From NCBI GenBank assembly GCA_019009955.1, contig CM032233.1, positions 16,594,501 through 16,658,500 of the forward strand: 64,000 bases of DNA, read 5' to 3'. Below the pieces are notes generated by a model. The model saw only the letters and a program-made list of their open reading frames with translations. It was not told where the DNA came from and made no database searches. Positions 51,147 to 56,620 of the stretch are shown piece by piece. Numbering within the stretch: the first letter of the stretch is position 1; each line of letters starts with the position of its first letter. The translations under genes and the position numbers were made by a program. Source of the DNA: Riptortus pedestris (Eukaryota > Arthropoda > Insecta > Hemiptera > Alydidae).

Positions 51147-52139
51147 GGTTACCACCCTTCCTATCCAGGGGGACTAAGTCCGTTGGTAAATAAGTTCCTC
51201 ATACTGACATGGGAATTGAACCATTGATTTAAATTAATACCAGTGTATTAAGACCAATGCCTTAATATACAAGGTTAACCAAGAGCCCCTTAGCTGACTT
51301 ATTTGATTGCTAAATAAATGCATAATCCCCAAAACATTATTCCATATAATTGAAGTGAATTACAGAAAAATAATTAAAAGATTGATGGATCCAATAATTA
51401 GTAGCAGCCGTATCATATTTTCCCAGGTGAGTTGATCATTTAAAGATATTAAACTCATTAGAGGTCAGCGATCTTATTATAAGTTTATGTATTTAACCCT
51501 TTTCCTTGCGCTATAGTGGCTTCCTTGCACTATAGTGGCTTTGCGCAAGGAATGGGTTAATTGTTCTTCATTTAACTAATTCAGTTCCCTTGAATTTATT
51601 GAGGTTGAGATGAATTTGATCATATTTGCTGATAATTTCTTTCTATGCAATTTCCTCATTTGCCTGTTCAATTTTCAATAATCACATTCATAAGCTATAA
51701 ATGAGGTCAACTTCTTTACTTTATTCACTTATAATGAATGGATTTTATTATTCATTTCCATAAAATTATAAATTTTAACTGCCTTCAAGAAGTTTATTTC
51801 TTTGTTTTAGTCTAATTTCATATTCAACTATGTTGTGTTTATTTTTATATACCAGAAAACTATGTCACCATAATAATATCCAAGTAAACATTTTCTATAA
51901 CATATTTATGAATTCTAAAACTTGTACATGACATAATTTCAGCATTTATTGAGATGCCGGAAATGCTCTATCATTTGAGAAAAAATTATGACTATTGGAA
52001 AGACCTACATGACAAAGGTTGTACAGGAATAGATGAAACGTCAGGAGATACTAAGAAAGCTCCCTTAGAAAAAACTCCATCAAAAGAATTTTCCTTCAAA
52101 GAAGACATTAGTAACCAGAAAGAGAAACAATTAATGTAA
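16772..52139 (+). CDS. Pde8: PDE8-family cAMP phosphodiesterase (15 exons traced, 5' end missing)
   Basis: High-affinity cyclic-nucleotide phosphodiesterase that would hydrolyse cAMP to 5'-AMP in the cytosol. Exons: 16772-16947, 20242-20301, 20607-20661, 21670-21798, 26005-26210, 29863-29981, 32035-32165, 32859-32966, 33709-33896, 36270-36548, 38710-38837, 41667-41815, 45472-45639, 50729-50858, 51943-52139. They total 2223 nt with matching phases: 740 codons plus TAA. Numbering from the first traced codon: REC-like domain about 1-100, PAS about 115-210, RKGS at 236-239, ILRTTELY near 295, catalytic domain about 390-700. Metal ligands are visible: HNSSH (435-439), HD (475-476) and D607 in KCADVSNP. 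The purine-clamp Gln is Q659 in SQMGF. PDE8 membership follows from the REC+PAS architecture, ILRTTELY and APITKV. Vertebrate PDE8 is about 830 residues, so roughly 90 N-terminal residues are missing. Odd: G478 replaces the usual Asp of HDVDHPG. The charged C-terminal tail of about 45 residues has no recognised motif. Confidence 0.95.
17100..17190 (-). repeat. Family X fragment and perfect stem-loop
   Basis: CAAATGTCTATCAATCCTAT is the core of family X in reverse complement. It runs into a perfect 13-bp stem (AGGACCTCATCCT at 17159-17171, complement at 17176-17188) with a 4-nt loop ATCT. Confidence 0.75.
17497..17535 (+). repeat. Isolated family X tail hairpin
   Basis: GTAGATTTTTCCCTTCAGGG then AAATCTGCTAAAA: the hairpin-forming end of family X without the rest of the repeat. 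Confidence 0.6.
18078..18690 (+). repeat. Left long terminal inverted repeat
   Basis: Reverse complement of 19372-19924 with scattered differences and indels. The outer 25 bp and the stretch from about 18510 to 18690 are the best preserved. Confidence 0.85.
19372..19924 (-). repeat. Right long terminal inverted repeat
   Basis: Partner of 18078-18690; it contains AATGTTCGGAGGAGGCTCAA and the outer end CTGCCATCTCGAAGTGAAAC. Confidence 0.85.
20242..20301 (+). CDS. Pde8: PDE8 exon B: REC-like domain
   Basis: 60-nt exon with acceptor GTTATAG and donor AAAG|GTACTT; phase 2 in and out. Encodes the helix and strand [19 protein letters not shown], which lines up with the IRATKPSENTVILAVV-type segment of PDE8 receivers. 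Confidence 0.88.
20607..20661 (+). CDS. Pde8: PDE8 exon C: end of REC-like domain
   Basis: 55-nt exon, acceptor TATTGCAG, donor CGG|GTAAGT. Encodes [18 protein letters not shown]. The LGFDR ending corresponds to the GF(D/N/T)R segment conserved at this point in PDE8 proteins. It leaves in phase 0. Confidence 0.9.
20662..21669. other. PDE8 intron, no gene
   Basis: AT-rich intron between exons C and D. An acceptor-like TTTTACAG at 20966 precedes an open run of about 40 codons, but no downstream donor and no PDE similarity were found. Confidence 0.5.
21670..21798 (+). CDS. Pde8: PDE8 exon D: REC-PAS linker and PAS start
   Basis: 129 nt, 43 codons, phase 0 at both ends; acceptor TTTTAATAG, donor CAG|GTATAA. 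Encodes [12 protein letters not shown]..., then [19 protein letters not shown], the first PAS helix and strand. It joins directly to FVNGPF in the next exon. Confidence 0.92.
21799..23850. other. PDE8 intron, unassigned repeats
   Basis: No recognisable gene. A short stretch with unusual CpG content, CAAAACGCGTGAGGCGCGTC, lies near 22780. An open frame of 75 codons on the minus strand (22348-22121) is Lys- and Cys-rich but matches nothing I recognise. Confidence 0.4.
23922..24269 (+). pseudogene. Penelope RT C-terminal part
   Basis: Contains [15 protein letters not shown] and LPFLDLLI, then [12 protein letters not shown] and [19 protein letters not shown]. The last blocks match the known order LPFLDV, VYRKPT.TD.YL, SSHP...K...I..L..RA in Penelope RTs. 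Confidence 0.9.
24278..24778 (+). pseudogene. Penelope GIY-YIG endonuclease part
   Basis: 166 codons: connector [20 protein letters not shown], then the GIY-YIG core with a CxC insert ([12 protein letters not shown]). Catalytic candidates: both Tyr residues, Arg in ATRVNQH, and Glu in EALEI. It is the longest undamaged frame of this relic. Confidence 0.92.
24880..26004. other. PDE8 intron, no gene
   Basis: Includes a purine-rich stretch at 25070-25200. No coding or repeat family assigned. Confidence 0.4.
26005..26210 (+). CDS. Pde8: PDE8 exon E: PAS domain core
   Basis: 206 nt, acceptor CTTACAG, donor CCTGG|GTATTA. Encodes [20 protein letters not shown] followed by the helix and strands RRAKSGD-like (here [16 protein letters not shown]). 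This is the classical PAS pattern N..F....GY...E..G. The PAS domain of PDE8 is a known regulatory module; no ligand can be inferred here. Confidence 0.95.
26211..27139. other. PDE8 intron, no gene
   Basis: AT-rich; an open frame of about 66 codons at 26858-27058 is Lys-rich by base composition only. Confidence 0.45.
27140..28640 (-). mobile_element. piggyBac-type transposase relic
   Basis: On the minus strand: [20 protein letters not shown] then [13 protein letters not shown] (28540-28440), as in the entry part of the piggyBac transposase domain, and later [18 protein letters not shown] followed by YR (27560-27470), which matches the conserved P..I..YN..MGGVDL..... YR block near the third catalytic Asp. 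Numerous stops and shifts. No clear terminal repeats were found. Family assignment rests on these two distant blocks in the right order. Confidence 0.75.
29023..29445 (-). mobile_element. Mariner relic 1
   Basis: On the minus strand, a damaged C-terminal transposase part: [20 protein letters not shown] and [11 protein letters not shown], the block after PDLAPSDY in mariner. The end at 29023 reads TTGGGTTGTTTGGAAAGTTT next to TA, a mariner-type terminus. The 5' half is missing. Confidence 0.85.
29113..29412 (-). pseudogene. Mariner transposase fragment
   Basis: 99 codons with the SLQNFHN...SLEDFNKHL segment; the upstream DD34D aspartates are lost or out of frame. Confidence 0.8.
29863..29981 (+). 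CDS. Pde8: PDE8 exon F: linker with RKGS site
   Basis: 119 nt, acceptor TTGAACAG, donor GAAG|GTAAGC. Encodes a linker containing [14 protein letters not shown] matches the position of the RK(G/E)S protein-kinase-A-type site between PAS and catalytic domains in vertebrate PDE8. Phosphorylation of this Ser is an inference from family knowledge, not something the sequence shows. Confidence 0.9.
29982..32034. other. PDE8 intron with (TG)n microsatellite
   Basis: Pure TG repeat at about 30885-30937, then degenerate TG/TA to 30980. The rest, including 31280-31800, has no recognisable gene. Confidence 0.5.
30885..30980. repeat. (TG)n microsatellite
   Basis: About 26 uninterrupted TG units followed by degenerate TGCG, TGTC and TATA units. 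Confidence 0.95.
32035..32165 (+). CDS. Pde8: PDE8 exon G: conserved APITKV linker helix
   Basis: 131 nt, acceptor CATTTTAAG, donor CAG|GTATAG. Encodes [22 protein letters not shown] then [19 protein letters not shown]. The APITKV...AAQE stretch is a strong PDE8 family signature. Confidence 0.93.
32859..32966 (+). CDS. Pde8: PDE8 exon H: ILRTTELY hallmark
   Basis: 108 nt, 36 codons, phase 0; acceptor TTTACTTTAG, donor TCG|GTATGT. Encodes [15 protein letters not shown] and then [15 protein letters not shown], equal in position to the (V/I)[12 protein letters not shown]...DP..(S/N)DLVGGL segment of PDE8. Confidence 0.93.
32967..33708. other. PDE8 intron, no gene
   Basis: AT-rich intron with a C-run near 33033-33042. 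Nothing else recognised. Confidence 0.5.
33709..33896 (+). CDS. Pde8: PDE8 exon I: pre-catalytic linker
   Basis: 188 nt, acceptor TTTAATAG, donor GCAA|GTGAGT. It carries a basic, Ser/Lys-rich stretch ([10 protein letters not shown]) followed by [15 protein letters not shown], which matches the WDF(N/D)IFELE start of the catalytic region in PDE8. Confidence 0.93.
34440..35232 (+). mobile_element. Gypsy-like LTR retrotransposon integrase fragment
   Basis: Reading across frames: [11 protein letters not shown]...F.......C.........[11 protein letters not shown], the zinc-binding start of an integrase, then DYLGPFVK or equivalent, [16 protein letters not shown] with Asp, [17 protein letters not shown] with the second Asp, and [10 protein letters not shown]. 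This is the D,D(x)E layout of Ty3/Gypsy-type integrases. Shifts and stops throughout. No LTRs located. Confidence 0.75.
35472..35623 (-). repeat. tRNA-derived SINE, truncated copy (minus)
   Basis: Reverse complement of the 59292-59523 SINE: tail ACGTCCACTTTTTGCAACTA, body GGTTATCTACAGGTTACCAC, and a B-box part GGGAATCGAACTA. The A-box half is missing. Confidence 0.88.
35633..36269. other. PDE8 intron, no gene
   Basis: AT-rich DNA between the SINE and exon J. No feature recognised. Confidence 0.5.
36270..36548 (+). CDS. Pde8: PDE8 exon J: catalytic domain, metal-binding motifs
   Basis: 279 nt, the longest exon; acceptor TTTTTCTAG, donor CGAG|GTAAGT. Encodes [10 protein letters not shown], then [10 protein letters not shown] (catalytic His and first metal ligand) and [13 protein letters not shown] (the HD ligands). 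The codon GGA at 36529-36531 gives Gly where nearly all animal PDEs have Asp. His and Asp ligands on either side are intact. Confidence 0.95.
37085..38235 (-). mobile_element. piggyBac-type short element with terminal repeats
   Basis: Flanked by TTAA on both sides (37081-37084, 38236-38239) and bounded by inverted CACGTT(C/A)AGGACGG. TTAA target plus this layout is diagnostic of piggyBac. Inside, on the minus strand, a remnant reads [20 protein letters not shown] (about 37720-37660) behind CSGCFEKL, like the cysteine-rich C-terminus of piggyBac transposases. Subterminal copies of the palindrome half CACGGGGTCAA with its complement occur at about 37131, 37174, 38028 and 38198. Confidence 0.9.
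38710..38837 (+). CDS. Pde8: PDE8 exon K: catalytic domain
   Basis: 128 nt, acceptor TTATTTTTAG, donor AAAG|GTGAGA. Encodes [16 protein letters not shown] and [12 protein letters not shown], the N.....LA..YND..VLE.HH motif conserved in class I PDEs. Confidence 0.95.
38840..39475. other. PDE8 intron, no gene
   Basis: Less AT-rich than its surroundings at 38930-39330, with open frames of up to 94 codons in which no domain is visible. Confidence 0.4.
39484..39540 (-). repeat. Family X tail, minus
   Basis: TTTAGCAGATTTCCCTTATG then GGGAATTGAC and GAGGTTGTACTCAT: reverse complement of the last third of family X. Confidence 0.7.
39580..40410 (+). repeat. Family Y, near-complete copy
   Basis: About 830 bp from CTCTAGCAGTCACAATTTTT to GGGGAAAATCTGCTTAGTTT and ACACAGCCC. 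Two similar halves are visible: AAACTCGATATTTAAACATT with TTCGTTAATAGCTG at 39628-39690, and CTCGATATTTAACTGTTTCA with TAGTTAATGGATG at 40050-40095. No open frame of note, so this is non-autonomous. Confidence 0.75.
40411..41490. other. PDE8 intron, unassigned
   Basis: Contains an open frame of 153 codons (40794-41255), rich in Phe, Leu, Ser and Tyr. Its composition fits AT- and pyrimidine-rich DNA, and no homology is visible. Confidence 0.4.
41495..41580 (-). repeat. Candidate second tRNA-derived SINE
   Basis: On the minus strand: GAGAAGCGCAATGGTGGAAT, TATTGGGCTTGTGGC, then GGTAAGTTCAAACCCCAGAA. The last has the form of a B box (GTTCAAACCCC) and the spacing to the first part suits a tRNA-like head. 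No second copy or target duplication was found in the window. Confidence 0.5.
41667..41815 (+). CDS. Pde8: PDE8 exon L: catalytic domain
   Basis: 149 nt, acceptor TTCATTTTAG, donor AAG|GTAATT. Encodes [19 protein letters not shown], matching the I.D.VLATEM.KHFEH helix of PDE8, then a variable loop rich in Glu and Pro. Confidence 0.95.
41816..43100. other. PDE8 intron, no gene
   Basis: Very AT-rich with short TA and CA tracts (about 42700-42730). No gene seen. Confidence 0.5.
43118..43356 (-). repeat. tRNA-derived SINE, full-length copy (minus)
   Basis: Reverse complement of the SINE at 59292-59523, with the A-box end near 43350 (CTAACCTGAGCCCC), B box near 43285 (AAGAATTGAACTCGCC), body CTACAGGTTACCACCC, and a TTA/TAA-type simple tail at 43118-43141. 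Confidence 0.92.
43575..45210 (+). mobile_element. Family Z element, longest copy
   Basis: Starts TACTAGCTAAGGTACCCATC and has the 5' block with CCCCGTAAGGGTCAGGTAGG (43690-43710). About three monomers of 290-300 bp follow, each with CCCCCACTCCTG, GAGTTTTGTTAAGTTC, TAGTTTTTAGTGTATATCTC and ACAAAATAAAC (joints near 44370, 44670, 44960). It closes with TTCGGTTTAGCCGTTTATGC and ACCATTTTATATATATAG at about 45210. No coding capacity. Confidence 0.75.
45211..45471. other. PDE8 intron, no gene
   Basis: AT-rich DNA ahead of exon M. Nothing recognised. Confidence 0.5.
45472..45639 (+). CDS. Pde8: PDE8 exon M: third metal ligand
   Basis: 168 nt, 56 codons; donor CAG|GTAAAT. Encodes [20 protein letters not shown], which holds the metal-binding Asp, and [12 protein letters not shown]. 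Two acceptors six bases apart are possible: AG at 45470-45471 or CAG ending at 45477. Both keep frame, so the isoforms would differ by Phe-Gln. Confidence 0.94.
45677..45740. repeat. (AT)n microsatellite
   Basis: AT dinucleotide run followed by GTATATGTATATAT. Similar AT runs occur at about 46903-46934, 48776-48822, 51103-51143, 57855-57893, 58276-58323, 58937-58986 and 61668-61692. Confidence 0.95.
46004..46237 (-). pseudogene. C-terminal zinc-knuckle fragment of I-type element
   Basis: 77 codons: [17 protein letters not shown] then [24 protein letters not shown]...YL..FGL...P.C.C is the usual end of such ORF2 proteins. Confidence 0.85.
46300..46548 (-). pseudogene. RNase H fragment of I-type element
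   Basis: 82 codons with [20 protein letters not shown], carrying the conserved His and Asp of RNase H. Confidence 0.85.
47157..47405 (-). pseudogene. C-terminal knuckle fragment of the second I-type relic
   Basis: [20 protein letters not shown], then [12 protein letters not shown]. The R.RIGHT..TH..LL......C..C...L...HIL..C pattern is typical, but the first Cys pair has been lost. Confidence 0.8.
48600..48780. repeat. Possible Penelope-type terminal sequence
   Basis: TCTTGCACTGAGGAAGAGAA, then AATAAAGATTCTCGAAATAT. A paired phrase with GAGGAAGAG and TCTCGAAA resembles terminal regions of Penelope-like elements. It adjoins an (AT)n tract. Weak. Confidence 0.35.
48835..49260 (+). repeat. Family Y, internally deleted copy
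   Basis: Starts GCTCTAGCGGTCGCAATTAT with ACCAAACTCGATATTTAGTC, contains TTCGTTAATGGCTGAAATCG and ATTAACCGAGATATTTGCAT, and ends GGGAAATCTGCTTAGTGTAC and GCAGCCCCTGCGTGACAG. This copy gives the clearest ends of family Y. Confidence 0.78.
49942..50265 (+). mobile_element. Mariner relic 2
   Basis: Encodes YLPDLAP then [32 protein letters not shown] and [15 protein letters not shown] with stop, the mariner C-terminus (a two-base slip precedes SDYHLF). The 3' end reads ACTTATTTGCCAACCCAA next to TA, a mariner terminus. The 5' two thirds are missing. Confidence 0.9.
49982..50167 (+). pseudogene. Mariner transposase C-terminal fragment
   Basis: 61 codons with [18 protein letters not shown]; the third catalytic Asp is the D of SDYHLF. 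Confidence 0.88.
50266..50728. other. PDE8 intron, no gene
   Basis: AT-rich DNA ending in TA and T runs that serve as the pyrimidine tract of exon N. Confidence 0.5.
50729..50858 (+). CDS. Pde8: PDE8 exon N: purine-binding Gln
   Basis: 130 nt, acceptor TTTTCAG after a strong pyrimidine tract, donor GACT|GTAAGT. Encodes [18 protein letters not shown] and [14 protein letters not shown]. The Gln of SQMGF is the invariant nucleotide-purine clamp of PDEs. Confidence 0.95.
51146..51290 (-). repeat. tRNA-derived SINE, truncated copy (minus)
   Basis: AGGTTACCACCCTTCCTATC joined directly to a (TA)n tract (51103-51143), then a B-box part GGGAATTGAACCATTG and the head end GGTTAACCAAGAGCCCC. The 3' tail of the SINE is missing and the TA run stands in its place. 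Confidence 0.85.
51291..51942. other. PDE8 intron, no gene
   Basis: Contains a duplicated phrase around CTATAGTGGCTT (51505-51545). Nothing else recognised. Confidence 0.45.
51943..52139 (+). CDS. Pde8: PDE8 exon O: last coding exon and stop
   Basis: 197 nt from acceptor AATTTCAG to the TAA stop at 52137-52139. It starts with [21 protein letters not shown], the end of the catalytic fold, then a Lys/Glu/Ser-rich tail of about 45 residues ending KEKQLM that I do not recognise. Confidence 0.93.
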
Positions 52140-54070
52140 TACACATTTTAACAAATGTATTTTGTCTCTTTTTATGATTGTTGAAAATTCTTAATAATAT
52201 TTAAAAATTCTGAAAGAAATATGGAAGGATATATTTACGCATGCACACACACACACACACACACACAAACATAGATATTTATCAAACACTTTTGTAAACA
52301 GAATTGTTTATAATTATATTTTGTGGTATTACACGTGAATTTTAAAAAATCCCTTTTATTTTATGGGCAAATTGATATCATATTTTAAACAATTTGGTTA
52401 ATCTACATCCCATATTTTTGAAATATATAGTTTTCTTTTTATGGAATAGAGCTCTATGAATTAAGGTACCCTTTTGTTTCTTAGCTAGTGGTTTTTCTGT
52501 CTAGTGTCTCTTTTTGAATTTTTATTTATATCTTCCTTGGTTTTACTCGTAAAAGAATGGAAACAGATTGCATTTAATTAAATATTGTACATTATATTGA
52601 GTTTCCTATTTTAATTTTAATTTATAATCTCTTTAGCTCATGGCAGAGTACTGTCCCCTAATGAAAACAAAACAAATTTCAAAGTGGAAAACAACTCATT
52701 ATCATATTTAAATTTTCAATACACACACTAATTTAAATACTAAAACAGAAATATTAAAAAGAATGTTCTAGTTCATAGTTGATACGTAGAGTTATAGCAT
52801 TTAAATTGATACTTAGGGTTATATCACTTAGAAGGGCAATTATTATAAATAAATATTATTGATCACCCAATTATCACTCAGTAGTGCTGATTGCCCTAGC
52901 CTATACTTCATCTTAGAATTTATTGTAGACAGGAATTACCTAAACATATTTACTACTTTTTAAGGTGTGTGTTAGAAGGTAGTGTTTAGATATGTCATCT
53001 ACAAATAATAATAATGACGATTAAAAGATATTTCGTATTATTTCAAATTATTGCTGAACAAACTAAAGTACTACTGATATGGGAATGGGGATTCATAACA
53101 GAATAACATACAGGACTCAAAATACCCTTATACTTATTATAATATGTCTCTCTTATTGAAAATCATGCTGAACCATTCTACAATGAGACCAAATCACAAC
53201 ACATTTCACATTATCGAAGTCCTAAAATTTCATGGATTTTTTATTAACAGTGCACAAATGTATATACAAATCCTCTTGGATTTGAGCTGATGTATTTGAA
53301 TTAAGGTATTTACTCAATATTTGAAGTTGTAATATATTAATTATGTATATATTGTATTTTTTGATGAATAAAATTTATATCAGATTTTGTAAGCATTTAT
53401 TTCTAAATATATATTTTAAAAACCAACAAACATCATTGGGCATTTTACATTTTATGTATTTAATGATTTTAGTGATAAAATAAATTCATGTGCTATTTTT
53501 TTTTATTTATTTACTTTTGTATGTTTCTGTGATAATAACCTAATAGTACATTATGAGTTATGACATAGCTATTGTTTTAAACTGTTCAAGTGTTGTATGA
53601 GTTAGTAAAAAGTATGTTTTTGGAAAAAAAAAAAAAAAAAAAACTTCCATCTTCTGGTTTCAATGCATGTAAATAATAGCTTATATATACTCTCTCTGAA
53701 AAATCAAAATGTATGCATAATATGTGTATTTATGAATGTGCAATAGTTTTAGCCCCATTCACTTAACTAATCTTGTAAAATAATGTAAATAGTTTGTAAA
53801 GGCAATTTTAATTTTAATTATTTTGTGAACCAAAGTATGATAAAATTATTATTCTGAGTGCAATTCCTGCCTTTGTTTAAGTTTTAAAGTCAAAGGAATT
53901 ATTTGTTAGCTGCATTATGTGTTAGTATAAGCTGTTTGACTTTATGGTTAATTAAATATATAATTAAGGTAACAATGTTACTGTGTTTGATCTTATGCTT
54001 AAAGGATCTGTATTTTGAGAAATGTTTATGTGATACAAACTATATGTAATAAACAGATCATTCATTAGCC
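52140..54070 (+). other. PDE8 3' UTR (predicted)
   Basis: Non-coding AT-rich stretch after the PDE8 stop. It contains a (CA)n tract (about 52243-52266), a poly(A) signal AATAAA at 53367-53372, an A-run at about 53623-53643, and another AATAAA at 54048-54053. The exact cleavage site cannot be read from the sequence. The last 600 bp are repeated in inverted orientation at 62391-62985. Confidence 0.65.
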
Positions 54071-54127
54071 ACTGATGTATTTCTACTTAAATAAATAAAT
54101 AAAAATAATACTTAGAGCAATCAGTTT
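53511..54127 (+). repeat. Inverted duplication, left arm (PDE8 3' end)
   Basis: Reverse complement of 62391-62985. Long stretches agree almost base for base, for example around 53700-53800 (ATGTATGCATAATATGTGTA, CAATAGTTTTAGCCCCATTC). Includes the distal poly(A) signal. Confidence 0.95.
54048..54053 (+). promoter_or_regulatory. Candidate distal poly(A) signal of PDE8
   Basis: AATAAA about 1.9 kb after the stop codon. In the inverted copy a minus-strand AATAAA also sits close to the matching place (near 62470), which supports a functional role. An upstream AATAAA at 53367 is an alternative. Confidence 0.5.
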
Positions 54128-54129
54128 TT

Positions 54130-54955
54130 AAATACAATACACCCTCTTATATATTTCATGAATTAAGAAAGTTTTACTTTCTGAAATGGTAAAAATAAAA
54201 ATTGTTTTATAGTCAGAGGTAAAAACCAAAAAGAGGAATCAGCGACATCATACATATCATAACGTAAAAATCAACAGCTTAGTACTTTTTGTTAATGGTA
54301 AAATATGTAAGCTTTGCAAAAATATTTTAAGAACATTACACTGATCAAGTTATTAGACATGAAGAAAACATTAAGTACTGAAGAAAATATTCCTGAAAGT
54401 AAAAGTGACTTGTCCTCTCATATTTTTATGAAGTAATTTATCCAAGACCTTGAGAGTATGTGTATATTAAAACAACTGGTGTTGGTGGGATACCAGCAGA
54501 ACTTCTCAAGAAACATGATGGTGATATAATGATTATTTTGATATACAAATTAATCAAAAATCTGCCATCATCACCACCATCAAGATCTATGATATCTTGG
54601 TTGTAACTTGAAGTAGTAACCATTAGGTTCTTACCATAGCTATTTTTTTCATATTATAATACTCACTGAAATCCATGAGATGTTTGGTGTCTCCAAAAAG
54701 ATTTTCTAGCCGCTATACCCAGAAAACTTTCACCCTTCTTTCTTATTATCCTTTATAAAACATTGAATTTCACTTACCTCATCCATGCCCATGAGCCTTA
54801 TACAGCTTCTGGTGGTTCTCAGCCAAATTCATTTCTAGATTGCCATTATCTGTCCCTTTCTCACGTGTAGTGGTTTCCTGTAGTAAGAAGCCTAAGTAAA
54901 AAGGAATTTAAATTTAAGCAGGGCATGAGTCGTTAAGTGGTTTAGGTGTTTAAAG
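54130..54955. other. Gene-free stretch downstream of PDE8
   Basis: No gene or repeat recognised. Confidence 0.5.
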
Positions 54956-54959
54956 TATC

Positions 54960-55140
54960 ACATTGGCAGGAGTGGGGGTTCACAGAAGATTAAACAAAAT
55001 TACAAAAGACTTGATTTAAAATTGTAAAATTTGATTTACAGAAACGTGTATGAAACAATAGTTTTTGAAAATTTGCAATAAGATTGGTATAATATATCAT
55101 TTATCGATCTGACTTATAGTAACACAGTTATTTGGTATAT
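54960..55140. repeat. Family Y-related fragment
   Basis: GGCAGGAGTGGGGGTT, then AACAATAGTTTTTGAAAATT and GCAATAAGATTGGTATAATA, phrases shared with families Z and Y. Partial. Confidence 0.5.
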
Positions 55141-55379
55141 TGTCTTCTTCTTGATATATTCTCAGCTATTGCCGAATGTATTCTTTAATTTTGCATAAGG
55201 CAAAATATTGTATATGGTATTGATTAAGTAAAAAATATATTGTTGTCTAGGACCTAAAATCTTAAATGATAATTTCACACTGGACATTTGAATGTATCTC
55301 ATATAGTAAAAGTCTAATGAAAAAAAAAATTGCCATTCAAAATAGTAAAATATATATATTAGTTCATTGTTCATGTTAC

Positions 55380-55790
55380 CGGAGTAGCTATGGGAGATCA
55401 AATATTTTGAAAAAAATTGAATTCCTATCCCCTCCCCCTCACTAACTCAGCCATTAATGAAATTGATATATGGCAATATATAGAACGTTTATATATCGAA
55501 TTTGATAACAATTAAGTAGAACTTGCGACTGTTAGAGTATAAACAGACTTTATATATTGTTTTGAATTGGACCCATAATCGTTATCTCCAGGATAACGAT
55601 TTCGAAGGATACTTTTCGAAAATCAGGAATTATGAGCACATCTTCAAAAATTGATTTGCCTTAAGTGAAATCTTCTAAATTACATTTATATTATTTAATA
55701 ATACAGCTAAAGGGAAATGCATAGAACAACATTTATAGAAAATTAAATTTACAACAAAATTTGTTGTATAATATGTTTCAGCAGAAATGC
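55380..55790. repeat. Family Y-related fragments, mixed orientation
   Basis: AGCCATTAATGAAATTGATA and ATCGAATTTGATAACAATTA (reverse sense), then ACAACATTTATAGAAAATTA and TACAACAAAATTTG (55730-55765). No gene. Confidence 0.5.
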
Positions 55791-56032
55791 AGAATCATTG
55801 GAGCTGAAATGTAAAACTAGAAGAGATTGCGTAAGAAATGAAAGGATTAGGGAGGAGCTGATAATCCCAGCACTGAAATCCACTCTAGAAAAAAGACAGT
55901 TCAAGCAGCGCCGGGCTGGAAACTCTGTGGGCCCTTGACAAAATTAGCTGTGTCCCACCTCCCACCCCTATCAAAGTGTTTGATATCAAATATATCCATG
56001 TTTGATACAAACTATTTTTTATTTAGTAGCAA

Positions 56033-56063
<31 letters not shown>

Positions 56064-56614
56064 TGCACGCATATCATAATACCCTTACTAGTATGTTTTT
56101 AATTGAAATTAATAAAATATGTAGCTGATGACTTTGAGATTATAAAATGTGCATATATAATTCATACAAATATTTATTGAAGAGTTTTAGGTTGTTACAA
56201 AAAATTAATAAATCTAGATTTACCTGTAATAATAATTCAGAACATTAGTTCCTTACAAAACATTACCAATTTTTAAAGAAACCTGTAGGAATAGCATAAA
56301 GTGCAAAATACAATCGTAACATTTGCTAATAGAAATATGTATCAGCAATGTATTTACAAATGTAAATAAATATTATTTGCGGTGTTAATTAATAATAAAA
56401 TTAATGCCTTTTTAAATTTAGGTTTTTCCTTTTTGTCATTTTAGTCCCGTGGGCCCCCTTATGGCCGTGGGCCCTCGGCATTTGCCGACCTACCGACCTG
56501 TTAGTCCGGCACTGAGTTCAAGTGGTTCAGTCATATATATCGAATGAGCAAGGACCAAGAACCAAGAAAGGTGAAGGAAGCTTGATCTTGAAGGAGGCGA
56601 CGCAGAGAGCCTAT
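55791..56614 (+). pseudogene. RTE-like retrotransposon fragment, split by a hAT element
   Basis: Two pieces, 55791-55905 and 56523-56585, form one frame when the 609-bp insert and one target copy are set aside. First piece: CKTRRDCVRNERIREEL and ALKSTLEKRQ; second: WFSHIYRMSKDQEPRKV. The TRRDR.RN..IR.EL......I.K.QL.W.GH..RM pattern is the C-terminal region of RTE-type and similar reverse transcriptases. No catalytic part is present. Confidence 0.8.
55906..56514. mobile_element. hAT-type MITE with perfect target duplication
   Basis: 609 bp with inverted ends CAGCGCCGGGCT and (complement) CAGTGCCGGACT. The 8-bp AGTTCAAG stands on both sides (55898-55905, 56515-56522). An 8-bp duplication with CAG...CTG ends is characteristic of hAT. 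Inside is GC-rich sequence near both ends (GTGGGCCC) and AT-rich DNA with an (AT)n tract at 56036-56054; no transposase. Confidence 0.93.
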
Positions 56615-56620
56615 CATTTT

